In this document: piece by piece, positions 1 to 7,979 of the stretch
How positions within the stretch are numbered: position 1 is the stretch's first letter
Layout: each line of letters starts with the position of its first letter
Assembly (NCBI RefSeq): GCF_004769235.1
Contig: NZ_RQFG01000019.1
Coordinates: 124,001-188,000 of the forward strand
Origin: Leptospira kanakyensis
GTDB lineage: Bacteria; Spirochaetota; Leptospiria; Leptospirales; Leptospiraceae
Reading direction: 5' to 3'
Length of the DNA: 64,000 bases
Notes under the pieces: generated by a model
Seen by the model: only the letters and a program-made list of their open reading frames with translations
Told to the model about the DNA's origin: nothing
Databases searched by the model: none
Position numbers and translations under genes: made by a program

Positions 1-674
1 TTCTAAGATCTTCCATCGAACTCAAGGATGTATCGTTTCGGTATGGGGATGGCTTACCTTTGGTTATAGACCGTGTTTCATTGAAGATTGAAAAAGGGCA
101 AAGAATCGGTTTTGTAGGTAAGACGGGTAGCGGAAAAAGTACTTTGATAGACATTGTAATGGGTCTATTAACTCCAACAGATGGTAATTTGTGTGTCGAT
201 GGAACTACCGTTGATCAAAAAAATGTGAGCGAATGGCAACGGAACATAGCACATGTTCCCCAGTCTATATACCTATCAGATAGTACGGTTGCAGAGAATA
301 TTGCCTTCGGAATTTCTATAGACGAAATAGATTTTAATAGGGTTAGAACTGCTGCGCGCAAGGCTCAGATTGCAGATCACATAGAATCTCTGAAACTGGG
401 TTATAATACCATTGTGGGTGAACGTGGAATCAAACTATCTGGCGGTCAAAGACAAAGGATTGGAATTGCCAGAGCATTATATAAAAATGCAACTGTGATT
501 GTCTTTGATGAAGCGACGAGTGCGTTGGATAATGAAACAGAGAAAGCAGTCATGGAATCTATCGATGGGCTTGGAAAAGAATTAACCATTTTAATGATTG
601 CACATAGGTTATCTACAGTTGAGAATTGTGATAAGATTGTGAGAATGGATAGCGGTCGGGTAGTGTCTGCGTGA
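1..674 (+). CDS. ABC exporter, C-terminal ATPase domain (partial)
   Basis: ATP-binding half of an exporter of the fused membrane-ATPase type (MsbA/PglK-like), which usually flips lipids or lipid-linked sugars across the inner membrane. The frame is open from base 3 to the stop at 672-674, so the gene enters from the left and its membrane domain lies outside the window. Visible motifs are Walker A GKTGSGKST (bases 117-143), a Q-loop in VPQS, the ABC signature LSGGQ, Walker B VIVFDE and the H-loop histidine in AHR. A TTG at 60 is internal and not the start. The substrate cannot be read from this part; a flippase role in the same surface glycan is an inference from position. Confidence 0.9.
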   Translation, partial: LRSSIELKDVSFRYGDGLPLVIDRVSLKIEKGQRIGFVGKTGSGKSTLIDIVMGLLTPTDGNLCVDGTTVDQKNVSEWQRNIAHVPQSIYLSDSTVAENIAFGISIDEIDFNRVRTAARKAQIADHIESLKLGYNTIVGERGIKLSGGQRQRIGIARALYKNATVIVFDEATSALDNETEKAVMESIDGLGKELTILMIAHRLSTVENCDKIVRMDSGRVVSA

Positions 675-837
675 GACGAAACGCCGTAGACGTAATTATT
701 GTTTATCGGAAATATAAGGTTATATAAAGCTTCGTAAGACTGATATTCAGAGCATATTTTTTGATTAAATCATAGTAAATCAATTACAAACTAATTTCTA
801 TTTCTTAAAAAATCTTCAAAAAACTAAAACAAATATT
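675..837. other. Intergenic region before the pse cluster
   Basis: A 163-base gap, one of the longest on the plus strand before 39.7 kb, so it is a natural place for a promoter of the long operon. It is AT-rich, carries a possible sigma-70-type promoter (699-728) and a small palindrome TGATT-A-AATCA at 762-772. No convincing ORF or terminator was seen. Confidence 0.5.
699..728 (+). promoter_or_regulatory. Possible promoter upstream of pseC
   Basis: TTGTTT (699-704) and TATAAA (723-728) are separated by 18 bases. The -10 matches the consensus at five of six positions, but the -35 only at three of six. Position in the gap before a long co-directional gene run supports it. In such AT-rich DNA a chance match is quite possible. 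Confidence 0.3.
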
Positions 838-2010
838 ATGATCCCATACGGAAAACAAAACATTAACCAATCGGATATTGATGCTGTTGTAAGTGTCTTG
901 CAATCGGAATTTTTGACTCAAGGTCCATGGATTCCTAAGTTCGAAAAGATTGTTTCAACTTATTGTGGCACCTCATACGCTACCGCAACAAACTCTGCGA
1001 CAGCGGCTCTTCATATCGCATGTTTAGCGTTAGGTGTCAATAAGGGCGATATTGTTTGGACTTCTCCAATTAGTTTTGTTGCAAGCGCAAACTGCGCACT
1101 TTATTGCGGTGCAGAAATTGATTTTGTTGATATTGATTCCAAAACTTACAACATCTCCGCAGACAGACTTGCTGAAAAGCTGGAGATCGCTCAGAGAAAT
1201 AATAAACTTCCAAAAGTTGTAATCCCTGTTCATCTTGCTGGTCAGTCTTGTGAGATGGAAAGGATATTTGAATTATCAAAAAAGTATGGTTTTTATATCA
1301 TTGAAGATGCTTCTCATGCGATAGGTGGAAAATATAATGGCGAGCCTATTGGTAGTTGTAAGTATAGTGATATTGCCGTTTTTAGCTTTCATCCAGTAAA
1401 AATAATAACAACAGGGGAAGGAGGTATGGCGTTAACTAACAGTGAAAAATTAAACGGAATTATGCAAAGATTGAGAAGTCATGGGATCACTAGATATCCG
1501 GCAGAAATGACTCATCCCCCGGATGGTTTGTGGTATTATCAGCAAATAGATTTAGGTTATAATTATAGAATTACAGATATCCAGGCCGCCCTTGGTGTAA
1601 GTCAGATGAACCGCTTAGATGAGTTTGTTCAAAAAAGGCATTCAATTGCAAACTATTATAACGTATTATTGAAGGATCTTCCCGTAGTCACTCCTTACCA
1701 GATGTCTGATGCGTTTTCTTCTTATCATTTATATATTGTTCGGCTAAAGCTGAAAGAATTGAATATCTCTCATAATCAGATCTTTGAACGATTTAGAAAC
1801 GCTGGCATTTTAGTTAACTTACACTATATACCAATTTATAGGCATCCTTACTATGAAAAAATGGGATTCAAGAAAGAAGACTATCCAGAGTCAGAGTCTT
1901 ACTATTCAGAAGCAATAAGTATTCCAATTTATCCTGAGTTGACCAATGAAGAACAGAAATTTGTTGTTCAAAGTTTATTAACACCCCTCGGGCACCAGAC
2001 TATTTTTTAA
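838..2010 (+). CDS. pseC: PseC-type UDP-sugar aminotransferase
   Basis: PLP-dependent aminotransferase of the DegT/DnrJ/EryC1 family. PseC adds an amino group at C4 of UDP-2-acetamido-2,6-dideoxy-L-arabino-hexos-4-ulose in the pseudaminic acid pathway. The start MIPYGKQNIN is typical of the family. The PLP lysine is K188 in FSFHPVKIITTGEGG, and the acidic residue that contacts the cofactor ring is D157 in IIEDASHA. The length, 390 aa, is normal. The stop overlaps the next start by one base (TAATG). The usual partner PseB is not adjacent; it may lie left of the window or be replaced by the FnlA-like enzyme at 29369. Confidence 0.88.
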   Translation: MIPYGKQNINQSDIDAVVSVLQSEFLTQGPWIPKFEKIVSTYCGTSYATATNSATAALHIACLALGVNKGDIVWTSPISFVASANCALYCGAEIDFVDIDSKTYNISADRLAEKLEIAQRNNKLPKVVIPVHLAGQSCEMERIFELSKKYGFYIIEDASHAIGGKYNGEPIGSCKYSDIAVFSFHPVKIITTGEGGMALTNSEKLNGIMQRLRSHGITRYPAEMTHPPDGLWYYQQIDLGYNYRITDIQAALGVSQMNRLDEFVQKRHSIANYYNVLLKDLPVVTPYQMSDAFSSYHLYIVRLKLKELNISHNQIFERFRNAGILVNLHYIPIYRHPYYEKMGFKKEDYPESESYYSEAISIPIYPELTNEEQKFVVQSLLTPLGHQTIF

Positions 2011-2708
2011 TGAAAGATATCATTGCCATCATCCCTGCAAGAGGTGGTTCTAAACGAATTCCTCGAAAAAATATAAAAGATTTTTTTGGTAAACCTGTGA
2101 TTTCATATCCGATTATGAATGCCCTTGAATCAAAGATTTTTACAGAAGTGATGGTGTCTACTGACGATGAAGAGATTGCCTCAGTTGCAAAAAACGTTGG
2201 GGCCAATGTCCCGTTTATTCGAAGTGCAGAGAACTCTACCGATTTGTCTTCGACAGTCGATGTTCTCCTCGAGGTTTTATTTCAGTATGAAAAACTAGGT
2301 AGATATTTTGAGTATGGATGCTGTATTTATCCAAGTACACCATTATTAAAGCAGGCGAGGTTGGTCGAAGGTAGGAATTTGTTATTCTCCGAAGCAGATA
2401 CAGATGTAGTCATTCCTGTTTTGCGATATTCCCACCCCATACAGAGAGCCCTTGCCATTGGGAAAAACCAGGAGATTACTCAACTCGATCCTAAGATGAT
2501 GACAGCAAGAACTCAAGATCTGCAAATTGCCTATCATGACTCAGGACAGTTTTATTTTTTTAGAACCGAATCGTTAAGAAAATATAAAACTATCTGGTGT
2601 CCCAATGCGAAAGGTATTGAGTTAGAAGAATCAGAAACTCAAGATATAGATACTATAGAAGATTGGAAATTGGCAGAGTTGAAATTTAGACTTTTACAAA
2701 ATAAATGA
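2010..2708 (+). CDS. pseF: CMP-nonulosonic acid cytidylyltransferase (PseF)
   Basis: Activates the finished nonulosonic acid with CTP to give the CMP-sugar used by a glycosyltransferase. The nucleotide-binding motif ARGGSKRIPRKN is at residues 10-21, followed by KPVISYPI. The 232 aa length fits the NeuA/PseF family. It directly follows pseC (one-base overlap) and shares a cluster with pseG, pseH and pseI, so PseF is the best name. Sequence alone cannot fully separate PseF from LegF/NeuA. Confidence 0.85.
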   Translation: MKDIIAIIPARGGSKRIPRKNIKDFFGKPVISYPIMNALESKIFTEVMVSTDDEEIASVAKNVGANVPFIRSAENSTDLSSTVDVLLEVLFQYEKLGRYFEYGCCIYPSTPLLKQARLVEGRNLLFSEADTDVVIPVLRYSHPIQRALAIGKNQEITQLDPKMMTARTQDLQIAYHDSGQFYFFRTESLRKYKTIWCPNAKGIELEESETQDIDTIEDWKLAELKFRLLQNK

Positions 2709-2739
2709 TATCTCTTTAATTAATTAACAGGAATTTGAA

Positions 2740-3888
2740 ATGATAAAATATTGTACTCGATGCGTAATGCCACATACGAAACCCGATCTTCATCTCGATG
2801 ATGAAGGAATTTGTAATGCTTGTCGGTCTTATGAAAAACGAACCGAAGTAGAGTGGGTTTCCCGAGGAAAGGAACTAGATCTAATTATAGAAAAATATAA
2901 AAACAAAGGATCCAATTGGGATTGCATAGTTCCGGTTAGTGGAGGTAAGGATAGTACCTATCAAGTTGTCAGAATGATACAGCTAGGTCTAAATCCCTTA
3001 TGTGTTACTGCCACTACTTGCGATCTATCTGCAATTGGCAGGAAAAACATTGAGAATATTAAAAAATTAGGGGTCGATTTGGTTGAGTTTTCTCCAAATC
3101 CGATCGTTCGTGCCCAGCTAAATAAAATTGGTCTTTCTGAAGTTGGGGATATTGCTTGGCCAGAACATGTTGGTATTTTTACGATTCCTATTCGTGCTGC
3201 AGTTCAGTTTAACATTCCTTTGGTGGTTTGGGGTGAAAACTCTCAAAATGAGTATGGCGGTCCTGCTGCCGCTGCCGAGAACAATGTGTTGACGAGGAGA
3301 TGGTTGGAGGAATTCGGTGGTTTGCTCGGTCTTAGAGTATCTGATTTATCCGCTACATATGGTATTAATGAAAAAAATCTAATCCCATACCAATATCCTA
3401 CTGATGAAGAGCTAAAAAGAGTAGGTGTTACTGGTTTGTTTTTAGGTCATTATCTTCCTTGGGATGGTCTTTCTAATGCATTGATAGCCCAGGCTAATGG
3501 ATTTCATTCCTACGGAGAGCCATGTGAAGGTTCGATGGTTGATTATGAAAATTTAGATAATCATTTCCATGGAATACACGATTACTTTAAGTTTTTAAAA
3601 TTTGGATTCGCTCGGGCAACAGATCAGGCATCTTTACATATTAGGCGCGGAAGAATTACACGCAAAGATGGTATGGAAGTTGTAAGAGAAAGAGATGGTA
3701 AATTTCCTTGGACATACTTGGGTAAATCTCTTGAGGCAATGCTTGATAAAATTGATGTTTCACTACCAGAGTTTCAAAAAATATGTGATCGATTTACCAA
3801 TAAGAAAATATTTCTCAAAGATTCTAGCGGGGAGCTTTTGAGGGATAAATACGGAAATCTAACAAAAGTTAACTACGACAACGTATGA
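2740..3888 (+). CDS. N-acetyl sugar amidotransferase (PseA/WbpG-like)
   Basis: ATP-dependent amidotransferase that, in characterised relatives, turns an acetamido group of a surface sugar into an acetamidino group. The PP-loop SGGKDST sits at residues 67-73. Two CxxC pairs, C5/C8 and C25/C28, probably bind zinc. A good ribosome site (CAGGA) lies before the ATG. It overlaps the HisH-like gene by four bases (ATGA), and a HisF-like gene follows, the same trio as WbpG-HisH2-HisF2 in Pseudomonas O-antigen loci. The inferred job is amidination of the pseudaminic-type acid, with ammonia from the HisH-like glutaminase. The exact carbon modified is unknown. Confidence 0.85.
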   Translation: MIKYCTRCVMPHTKPDLHLDDEGICNACRSYEKRTEVEWVSRGKELDLIIEKYKNKGSNWDCIVPVSGGKDSTYQVVRMIQLGLNPLCVTATTCDLSAIGRKNIENIKKLGVDLVEFSPNPIVRAQLNKIGLSEVGDIAWPEHVGIFTIPIRAAVQFNIPLVVWGENSQNEYGGPAAAAENNVLTRRWLEEFGGLLGLRVSDLSATYGINEKNLIPYQYPTDEELKRVGVTGLFLGHYLPWDGLSNALIAQANGFHSYGEPCEGSMVDYENLDNHFHGIHDYFKFLKFGFARATDQASLHIRRGRITRKDGMEVVRERDGKFPWTYLGKSLEAMLDKIDVSLPEFQKICDRFTNKKIFLKDSSGELLRDKYGNLTKVNYDNV

Positions 3889-4514
3889 AAGTTGGTGTAA
3901 TTAACTATGGAATGGGGAATCTAGGTTCTGTAGTCAAAGCTGTCGAAGATATTGGATACACTTGCAAAATATTAAGCCATCCAAAAGATATTTGGGACTG
4001 TGCGAGAGTGATTCTTCCTGGGGTTGGCTCTTTCTTTGATGGAATGGCTAGGTTAAAAGACGAAGATTGGCACACAGAACTTCATCAGTATGTATTAGAA
4101 GATAAAAATGCATTACTTGGAATTTGCCTTGGTATGCAGATGTTAGCTACTTTTGGTGATGAAGGCGGTGGTCACGAGGGATTAGGTTTGATTTCCGGTC
4201 GAGTAGAGCGATTTGACAAACTAGGATGTTCGGAGCGGATTCCCCATGTTGGATGGAATGAGATTGAAGAAAAGATTTCAGATCCGTTGTTTTCCAAAAT
4301 TCCCAATAAAACTGACTTTTACTTTGTGCACAGTTTTGTATTTAATTGTGAAAAAACAGAAAATATAACTTCAACCTGTTTGTATGGCTTTCATTTTCCT
4401 GCTTCAGTGCGAAATGGAAATGTTATGGGTGTCCAATTTCATCCAGAAAAAAGTTCCAAAGCTGGAAGACAGTTAATACTTAATTTTTTAGAGCAAAAAG
4501 AATGGTCAAGGTAA
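3885..4514 (+). CDS. HisH-like glutamine amidotransferase for sugar amidination
   Basis: Class I glutaminase that releases ammonia from glutamine. The catalytic triad is intact: C81 in GICLGMQML, and H186 and E188 in VQFHPEKS. The 209 aa length equals HisH of histidine synthesis. Its place between a PseA/WbpG-like amidotransferase and a HisF homologue, in a surface sugar operon without other his genes, argues that it feeds ammonia to sugar amidination rather than to imidazole glycerol phosphate. It overlaps the upstream gene by 4 bases and the downstream gene by 13. Confidence 0.85.
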   Translation: MKVGVINYGMGNLGSVVKAVEDIGYTCKILSHPKDIWDCARVILPGVGSFFDGMARLKDEDWHTELHQYVLEDKNALLGICLGMQMLATFGDEGGGHEGLGLISGRVERFDKLGCSERIPHVGWNEIEEKISDPLFSKIPNKTDFYFVHSFVFNCEKTENITSTCLYGFHFPASVRNGNVMGVQFHPEKSSKAGRQLILNFLEQKEWSR

Positions 4515-5278
4515 GAATTATTCCAACGTTACTTTGGAAAGATTTGGGTCTAGTGAAAGGTGTTGGATTCAATAGTTGGAGAAGAATTGGATCATTACTT
4601 CCTGCTATTAAAGTTTTTAACGCTAGAGATGTGGATGAGTTGATTCTGAATGATATCGCTGCCAGTGTTTCTGGCCAACCTCCAGACTTCGATACTTTGG
4701 AAGGTGTGTCTAACGAATCTTATGTTCCATTCACTGTTGGGGGCGGAATCCAATCGGTCGATGATATAACGAAAATTTTGCGGTATGGTGCCGATAAGGT
4801 CAGTATCAATTCTTCTGCATACACAAGCCCTCGTATCATTGAAGAATCAGCAAAAAAATTTGGATCTCAATGTGTAGTTGCCTCTGTCGATGTAAAACGT
4901 AGTCCAGAGGGATATTTTTGTTATAGTCATTCTGGCACCAAAAATACCGGTCAGAAAGTCATTGATTGGGTTAAAGAACTTGAAGCCAGGGGTGCAGGTG
5001 AAATCCTTTTAACTTCTATTGATCGCGATGGTACAATGGAAGGATACGATTTGGAATTAATCAGTTTAGTTACATCAAATGTAAAAATCCCTGTCATTGC
5101 ATCTGGTGGAGCCGGTAACTATCAAGATATGGTGGATGCCATCTTAATAGGGAAAGCTTCTGCTGTAGCCGCTGCAAGTATATTTCAATTCACTGACCAA
5201 ACACCAACAGAGGCAAAAAAATATTTGCACAAAGCAGGTGTTTCTGTACGTAAAAACTTCGAAATCGGAAATTTTTAA
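4502..5278 (+). CDS. HisF-like TIM-barrel protein lacking catalytic Asp11
   Basis: A close structural relative of HisF, the cyclase subunit of imidazole glycerol phosphate synthase. The phosphate-binding and barrel motifs are kept (FTVGGGIQ, GADKVSIN, LLTSIDRDGT, ASGGAG), as is the second catalytic aspartate in SVDVKR. However, the N-terminal motif reads RIIPTLLWKD, so the position of the first catalytic aspartate (Asp11 of Thermotoga HisF, normally CLDVKD) is Leu. The cyclase reaction is therefore unlikely. The probable role is an ammonia channel or scaffold that docks the HisH-like glutaminase for the amidotransferase upstream. Confidence 0.83.
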   Translation: MVKVRIIPTLLWKDLGLVKGVGFNSWRRIGSLLPAIKVFNARDVDELILNDIAASVSGQPPDFDTLEGVSNESYVPFTVGGGIQSVDDITKILRYGADKVSINSSAYTSPRIIEESAKKFGSQCVVASVDVKRSPEGYFCYSHSGTKNTGQKVIDWVKELEARGAGEILLTSIDRDGTMEGYDLELISLVTSNVKIPVIASGGAGNYQDMVDAILIGKASAVAAASIFQFTDQTPTEAKKYLHKAGVSVRKNFEIGNF

Positions 5279-5280
5279 TA

Positions 5281-6165
5281 TTGGTAATCATATTTAGTGA
5301 AGCCTTAGTTTCTACTGGGCTCGGACACCTAGGTCGCTGTACTGCTCTTGCAGAACAATTGTTAGAGCAGGGTAAGCAAGTTCTTTTGGTAGTCCACGCG
5401 GATGAATCGTTTCCTCATTGGGATTTCCCATGTGAAATTTTAAAGACGGAATGGATTGTCGAAACAAAGTTAAATAATTTTCTTCTTAATCTTTCCGACC
5501 CAAAGCTGATCTTTTATGTCGATTCTTATTTGGCTCCTTTAGATATTTATTATATTCTAAAGACTCATTGTAGTGAATTGATTTGTATCGATGATGACAA
5601 AAGATTGGATTATCCGGAGGGATCTACGATTTTGAATCCAGGTTATCCGGGACTTTTCCTCGGATATGACAGAGAAAAATTTAAGATTATAACGGGAAAA
5701 GAGCAGGTTCTATTGAGAAAGCCTTTCCGAAAGATTCAAAGAAAAAATGAAATAAATATACCTCCCAAAAAAATACTCATCACACTTGGCGGCTCTGACC
5801 CAAATAATCTATCCGTAAAAATTTTGCAAAATTTGGCTACACTCTTTCCTGACATGGAAAAACATTTAGTAGTTGGGCCTGGATTTACTAATGGCAATGA
5901 GTTACAAAAAATAGCAGACCAGGGAACATTCTTCTATAAAGACTTAAATGCGGAAAAAATGTGTAAGTTGATGTTAAGTGTCGATTTTGCGATTACTGCA
6001 GGTGGACAAACGATGTATGAGTTGGATGTTTGCCGTGTTCCTATGATGGTTATAGAAACAGCTGAAAACCAAAGGAATAATATTAGAGGTTTTGTTGAAT
6101 TTCAAGGAGTTCAGGAAATTAAAAAAAACCAATTAGAAAGGATTGGAGAATTTCTTTGCATCTGA
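5281..6165 (+). CDS. pseG: PseG-type UDP-sugar hydrolase
   Basis: PseG removes UDP from UDP-2,4-diacetamido-2,4,6-trideoxy-L-altrose to free the six-carbon precursor of pseudaminic acid. The N-terminal motif GLGHLGRC carries H16, matching the catalytic histidine of the family, and the GT-B-like C-terminal half has LITLGGSDPNN and TAGGQTMYE. The start is TTG two bases after the previous stop; no ATG or GTG lies at a sensible place. It overlaps pseH by 10 bases. PseG, rather than an NeuC/LegG epimerase, points to the pseudaminic branch. Confidence 0.85.
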   Translation: MVIIFSEALVSTGLGHLGRCTALAEQLLEQGKQVLLVVHADESFPHWDFPCEILKTEWIVETKLNNFLLNLSDPKLIFYVDSYLAPLDIYYILKTHCSELICIDDDKRLDYPEGSTILNPGYPGLFLGYDREKFKIITGKEQVLLRKPFRKIQRKNEINIPPKKILITLGGSDPNNLSVKILQNLATLFPDMEKHLVVGPGFTNGNELQKIADQGTFFYKDLNAEKMCKLMLSVDFAITAGGQTMYELDVCRVPMMVIETAENQRNNIRGFVEFQGVQEIKKNQLERIGEFLCI

Positions 6166-6605
6166 GCGTTAGGCCAGCTACGGAAGATGACTGTAAGCTG
6201 ATATTTGATTGGGCCAATGAACCTGAAGTAAGAAATGCTTCTTTTTATACCGAAAAAATTGAATGGCCGAAACATGTTAGTTGGTTTTTGCAGAAGTTAA
6301 ATGATCCAAATTCGCTAATTCTAATCTTTGAAGTTGATGGGTTAAATGCTGGTCAGATTCGGTTTGATAGAAATGGGGAATATTTCGAAATAGACTATTC
6401 TATCGATATTAATTATCGCGGAAAGGGGCTCGGTAAAAGCATAGTAAGTTTAGGGATTTCTAAAATTAATAGCCAGTTTAAAAAAACGATAAAGATTCTA
6501 GCTAAAGTAAAAAAAGGTAATTCAATTTCAGCAAAGGTTTTTCGAAACCTTGGTTTTAAAGAATTAAATTTGGTTAACGGTGATTATGAATTCAAATATG
6601 AATAA
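6156..6605 (+). CDS. pseH: PseH-type N-acetyltransferase (GNAT)
   Basis: GNAT-fold enzyme expected to acetylate the 4-amino group made by PseC, using acetyl-CoA. The acetyl-CoA pyrophosphate loop is YRGKGLGK (residues 88-94 within RGKGLGK). The length, 149 aa, is usual. The start is TTG inside the end of pseG. In PseH-type pathways acetylation comes before the PseG step, which suits its position next to pseG. A different acyl donor cannot be excluded. Confidence 0.78.
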   Translation: MHLSVRPATEDDCKLIFDWANEPEVRNASFYTEKIEWPKHVSWFLQKLNDPNSLILIFEVDGLNAGQIRFDRNGEYFEIDYSIDINYRGKGLGKSIVSLGISKINSQFKKTIKILAKVKKGNSISAKVFRNLGFKELNLVNGDYEFKYE

Positions 6606-7293
6606 AAAAAATATTCTCGTGATTGCTGCTCATCCAGACGACGAAGTTCTTGGCTGCGGTGGAACGATAGCTCGATTATCAGCAGAAGGACACGATGTAC
6701 ATGTTTTAATACTTGCAGAAGGCCTTACGAGTAGAGAAATAAAGAGAGATCGAGAGTCAAAACAATCAGAATTAAATTCGCTATCGAATGATGCAAATAA
6801 GGCTAATTTTTCTTTGGGAGTAAAAACTGTTGAATTATTTGATTTTCCCGACAACCGCATGGATTCAATAGATCGATTGGATGTGATCAAAGTTGTGGAG
6901 CGAAAAATCGAAGAAATAAAACCTTCCCTATTATTTACTCATTTTGTAAATGATCTGAATATTGATCATCGTATCACTAACGATGCCGTTGTAACAGCTT
7001 GTCGTGCTTATCCTGGACAGGTAGTCGAGGAAATTTATTTTTTTGAAGTGGCTTCTAGTACTGAATGGCAAATATCGCCAAACTTAGGCGGCTTCCAACC
7101 GACTGTATATTTTAGATTGAATGCAAAATATATGGAAAAGAAGAAGACTGCACTTTCCTTTTATGGTTCGGAGATGAGAAAGTTTCCACATGCTCGTTCT
7201 ATTGAGGCAGTTGAAGCACTAGGAATGTGGCGAGGTGCCAATATTGGTTTCGAATATGCCGAAGCTTTTATGTGTGCTCGGTTGATTCGATAA
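6598..7293 (+). CDS. PIG-L/LmbE-family deacetylase
   Basis: Zinc-dependent N-deacetylase family that removes acetyl groups from amino sugars. The metal and catalytic motif AHPDDE is at residues 11-16, and a second metal histidine probably lies in NIDHRITND. I chose the ATG at 6598, which puts the motif where the family has it; in-frame ATG 6586 and GTG 6580 are alternatives, since all overlap the pseH end. It lies directly before a formyltransferase gene. That order suggests removal of an acetyl group from the nonulosonic acid or its precursor followed by formylation, which is an inference. Confidence 0.8.
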   Translation: MNKKNILVIAAHPDDEVLGCGGTIARLSAEGHDVHVLILAEGLTSREIKRDRESKQSELNSLSNDANKANFSLGVKTVELFDFPDNRMDSIDRLDVIKVVERKIEEIKPSLLFTHFVNDLNIDHRITNDAVVTACRAYPGQVVEEIYFFEVASSTEWQISPNLGGFQPTVYFRLNAKYMEKKKTALSFYGSEMRKFPHARSIEAVEALGMWRGANIGFEYAEAFMCARLIR

Positions 7294-7298
7294 GATAT

Positions 7299-7979
7299 AT
7301 GAATGAGTACATTGTTGCTTCCGTGGGGAAGTGGAATCGAGTTCTGTTTGATGCTGAATCAGAAAAATTACCTGGTGTATGGAGATTTGTAGATTCACCG
7401 GAGCAATTAGATATTGTTTTAAAGGATACTAACCCGAGGTATATTTTTTTTCCACATTGGAGGTGGATCGTTCCAGAGAAAATTTTAAACAACGTTGAAT
7501 GTATCTGTTTTCATATGACAGACGTGCCTTATGGTCGGGGAGGATCTCCTTTGCAAAACTTAATCATTCGTGGTCACAAGAATACGGTTTTAACTGCACT
7601 GCGAATGGAAAAAGGTTTGGATACAGGTCCCGTTTATATGAAACTCCCATTAAATTTAAGCGGTTCAGCAGAAGAGATTTATAATCGTGCATCTATTTTG
7701 ACATGGAAGATGATCGCAGAATTAGTTGTTAGTGAACCCAAAGCTAATCCTCAGAAGGGAGAGCCTGTTCTTTTTAAGCGAAGAAAACCAGAAGAGAGTG
7801 AATTGTCAGAAGCTTTGGAATTAGAAAAAATTTATGATTTTATTAGGATGTTGGATGCGGATGGTTATCCAAATGCATTTATTAATTTTGGGAAGTATCA
7901 GTTACAGTTTAATCAAGCCAGATATTTTGAAGGAAAACTTTCGGCAAATGTAAAATTTATTTTGAAAGAAGAATTATGA
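7299..7979 (+). CDS. Formyltransferase-family protein, likely N-formylating a nonulosonic acid
   Basis: Resembles the catalytic domain of methionyl-tRNA formyltransferase and sugar N-formyltransferases, which use N10-formyl-tetrahydrofolate. The core CFHMTDVPYGRGGSP corresponds to the HPSLLP...RG segment, and GLDTGPVY holds the conserved aspartate. The ATG at 7299 is chosen because it lies five bases after the PIG-L stop; a longer reading frame starting at 7227 would run into that gene. At 226 aa it lacks the C-terminal domain of Fmt, so it is not the housekeeping enzyme. 7-N-formyl pseudaminic acid is known from Pseudomonas O-antigens. The C-terminus overlaps pseI by four bases. Confidence 0.72.
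   Translation: MNEYIVASVGKWNRVLFDAESEKLPGVWRFVDSPEQLDIVLKDTNPRYIFFPHWRWIVPEKILNNVECICFHMTDVPYGRGGSPLQNLIIRGHKNTVLTALRMEKGLDTGPVYMKLPLNLSGSAEEIYNRASILTWKMIAELVVSEPKANPQKGEPVLFKRRKPEESELSEALELEKIYDFIRMLDADGYPNAFINFGKYQLQFNQARYFEGKLSANVKFILKEEL

Noticed and set aside
3885..5278. HisH and HisF as part of histidine biosynthesis
   Set aside because: No other his genes are present, the neighbours are sugar genes, and the HisF homologue lacks Asp11. The amidination role fits better.
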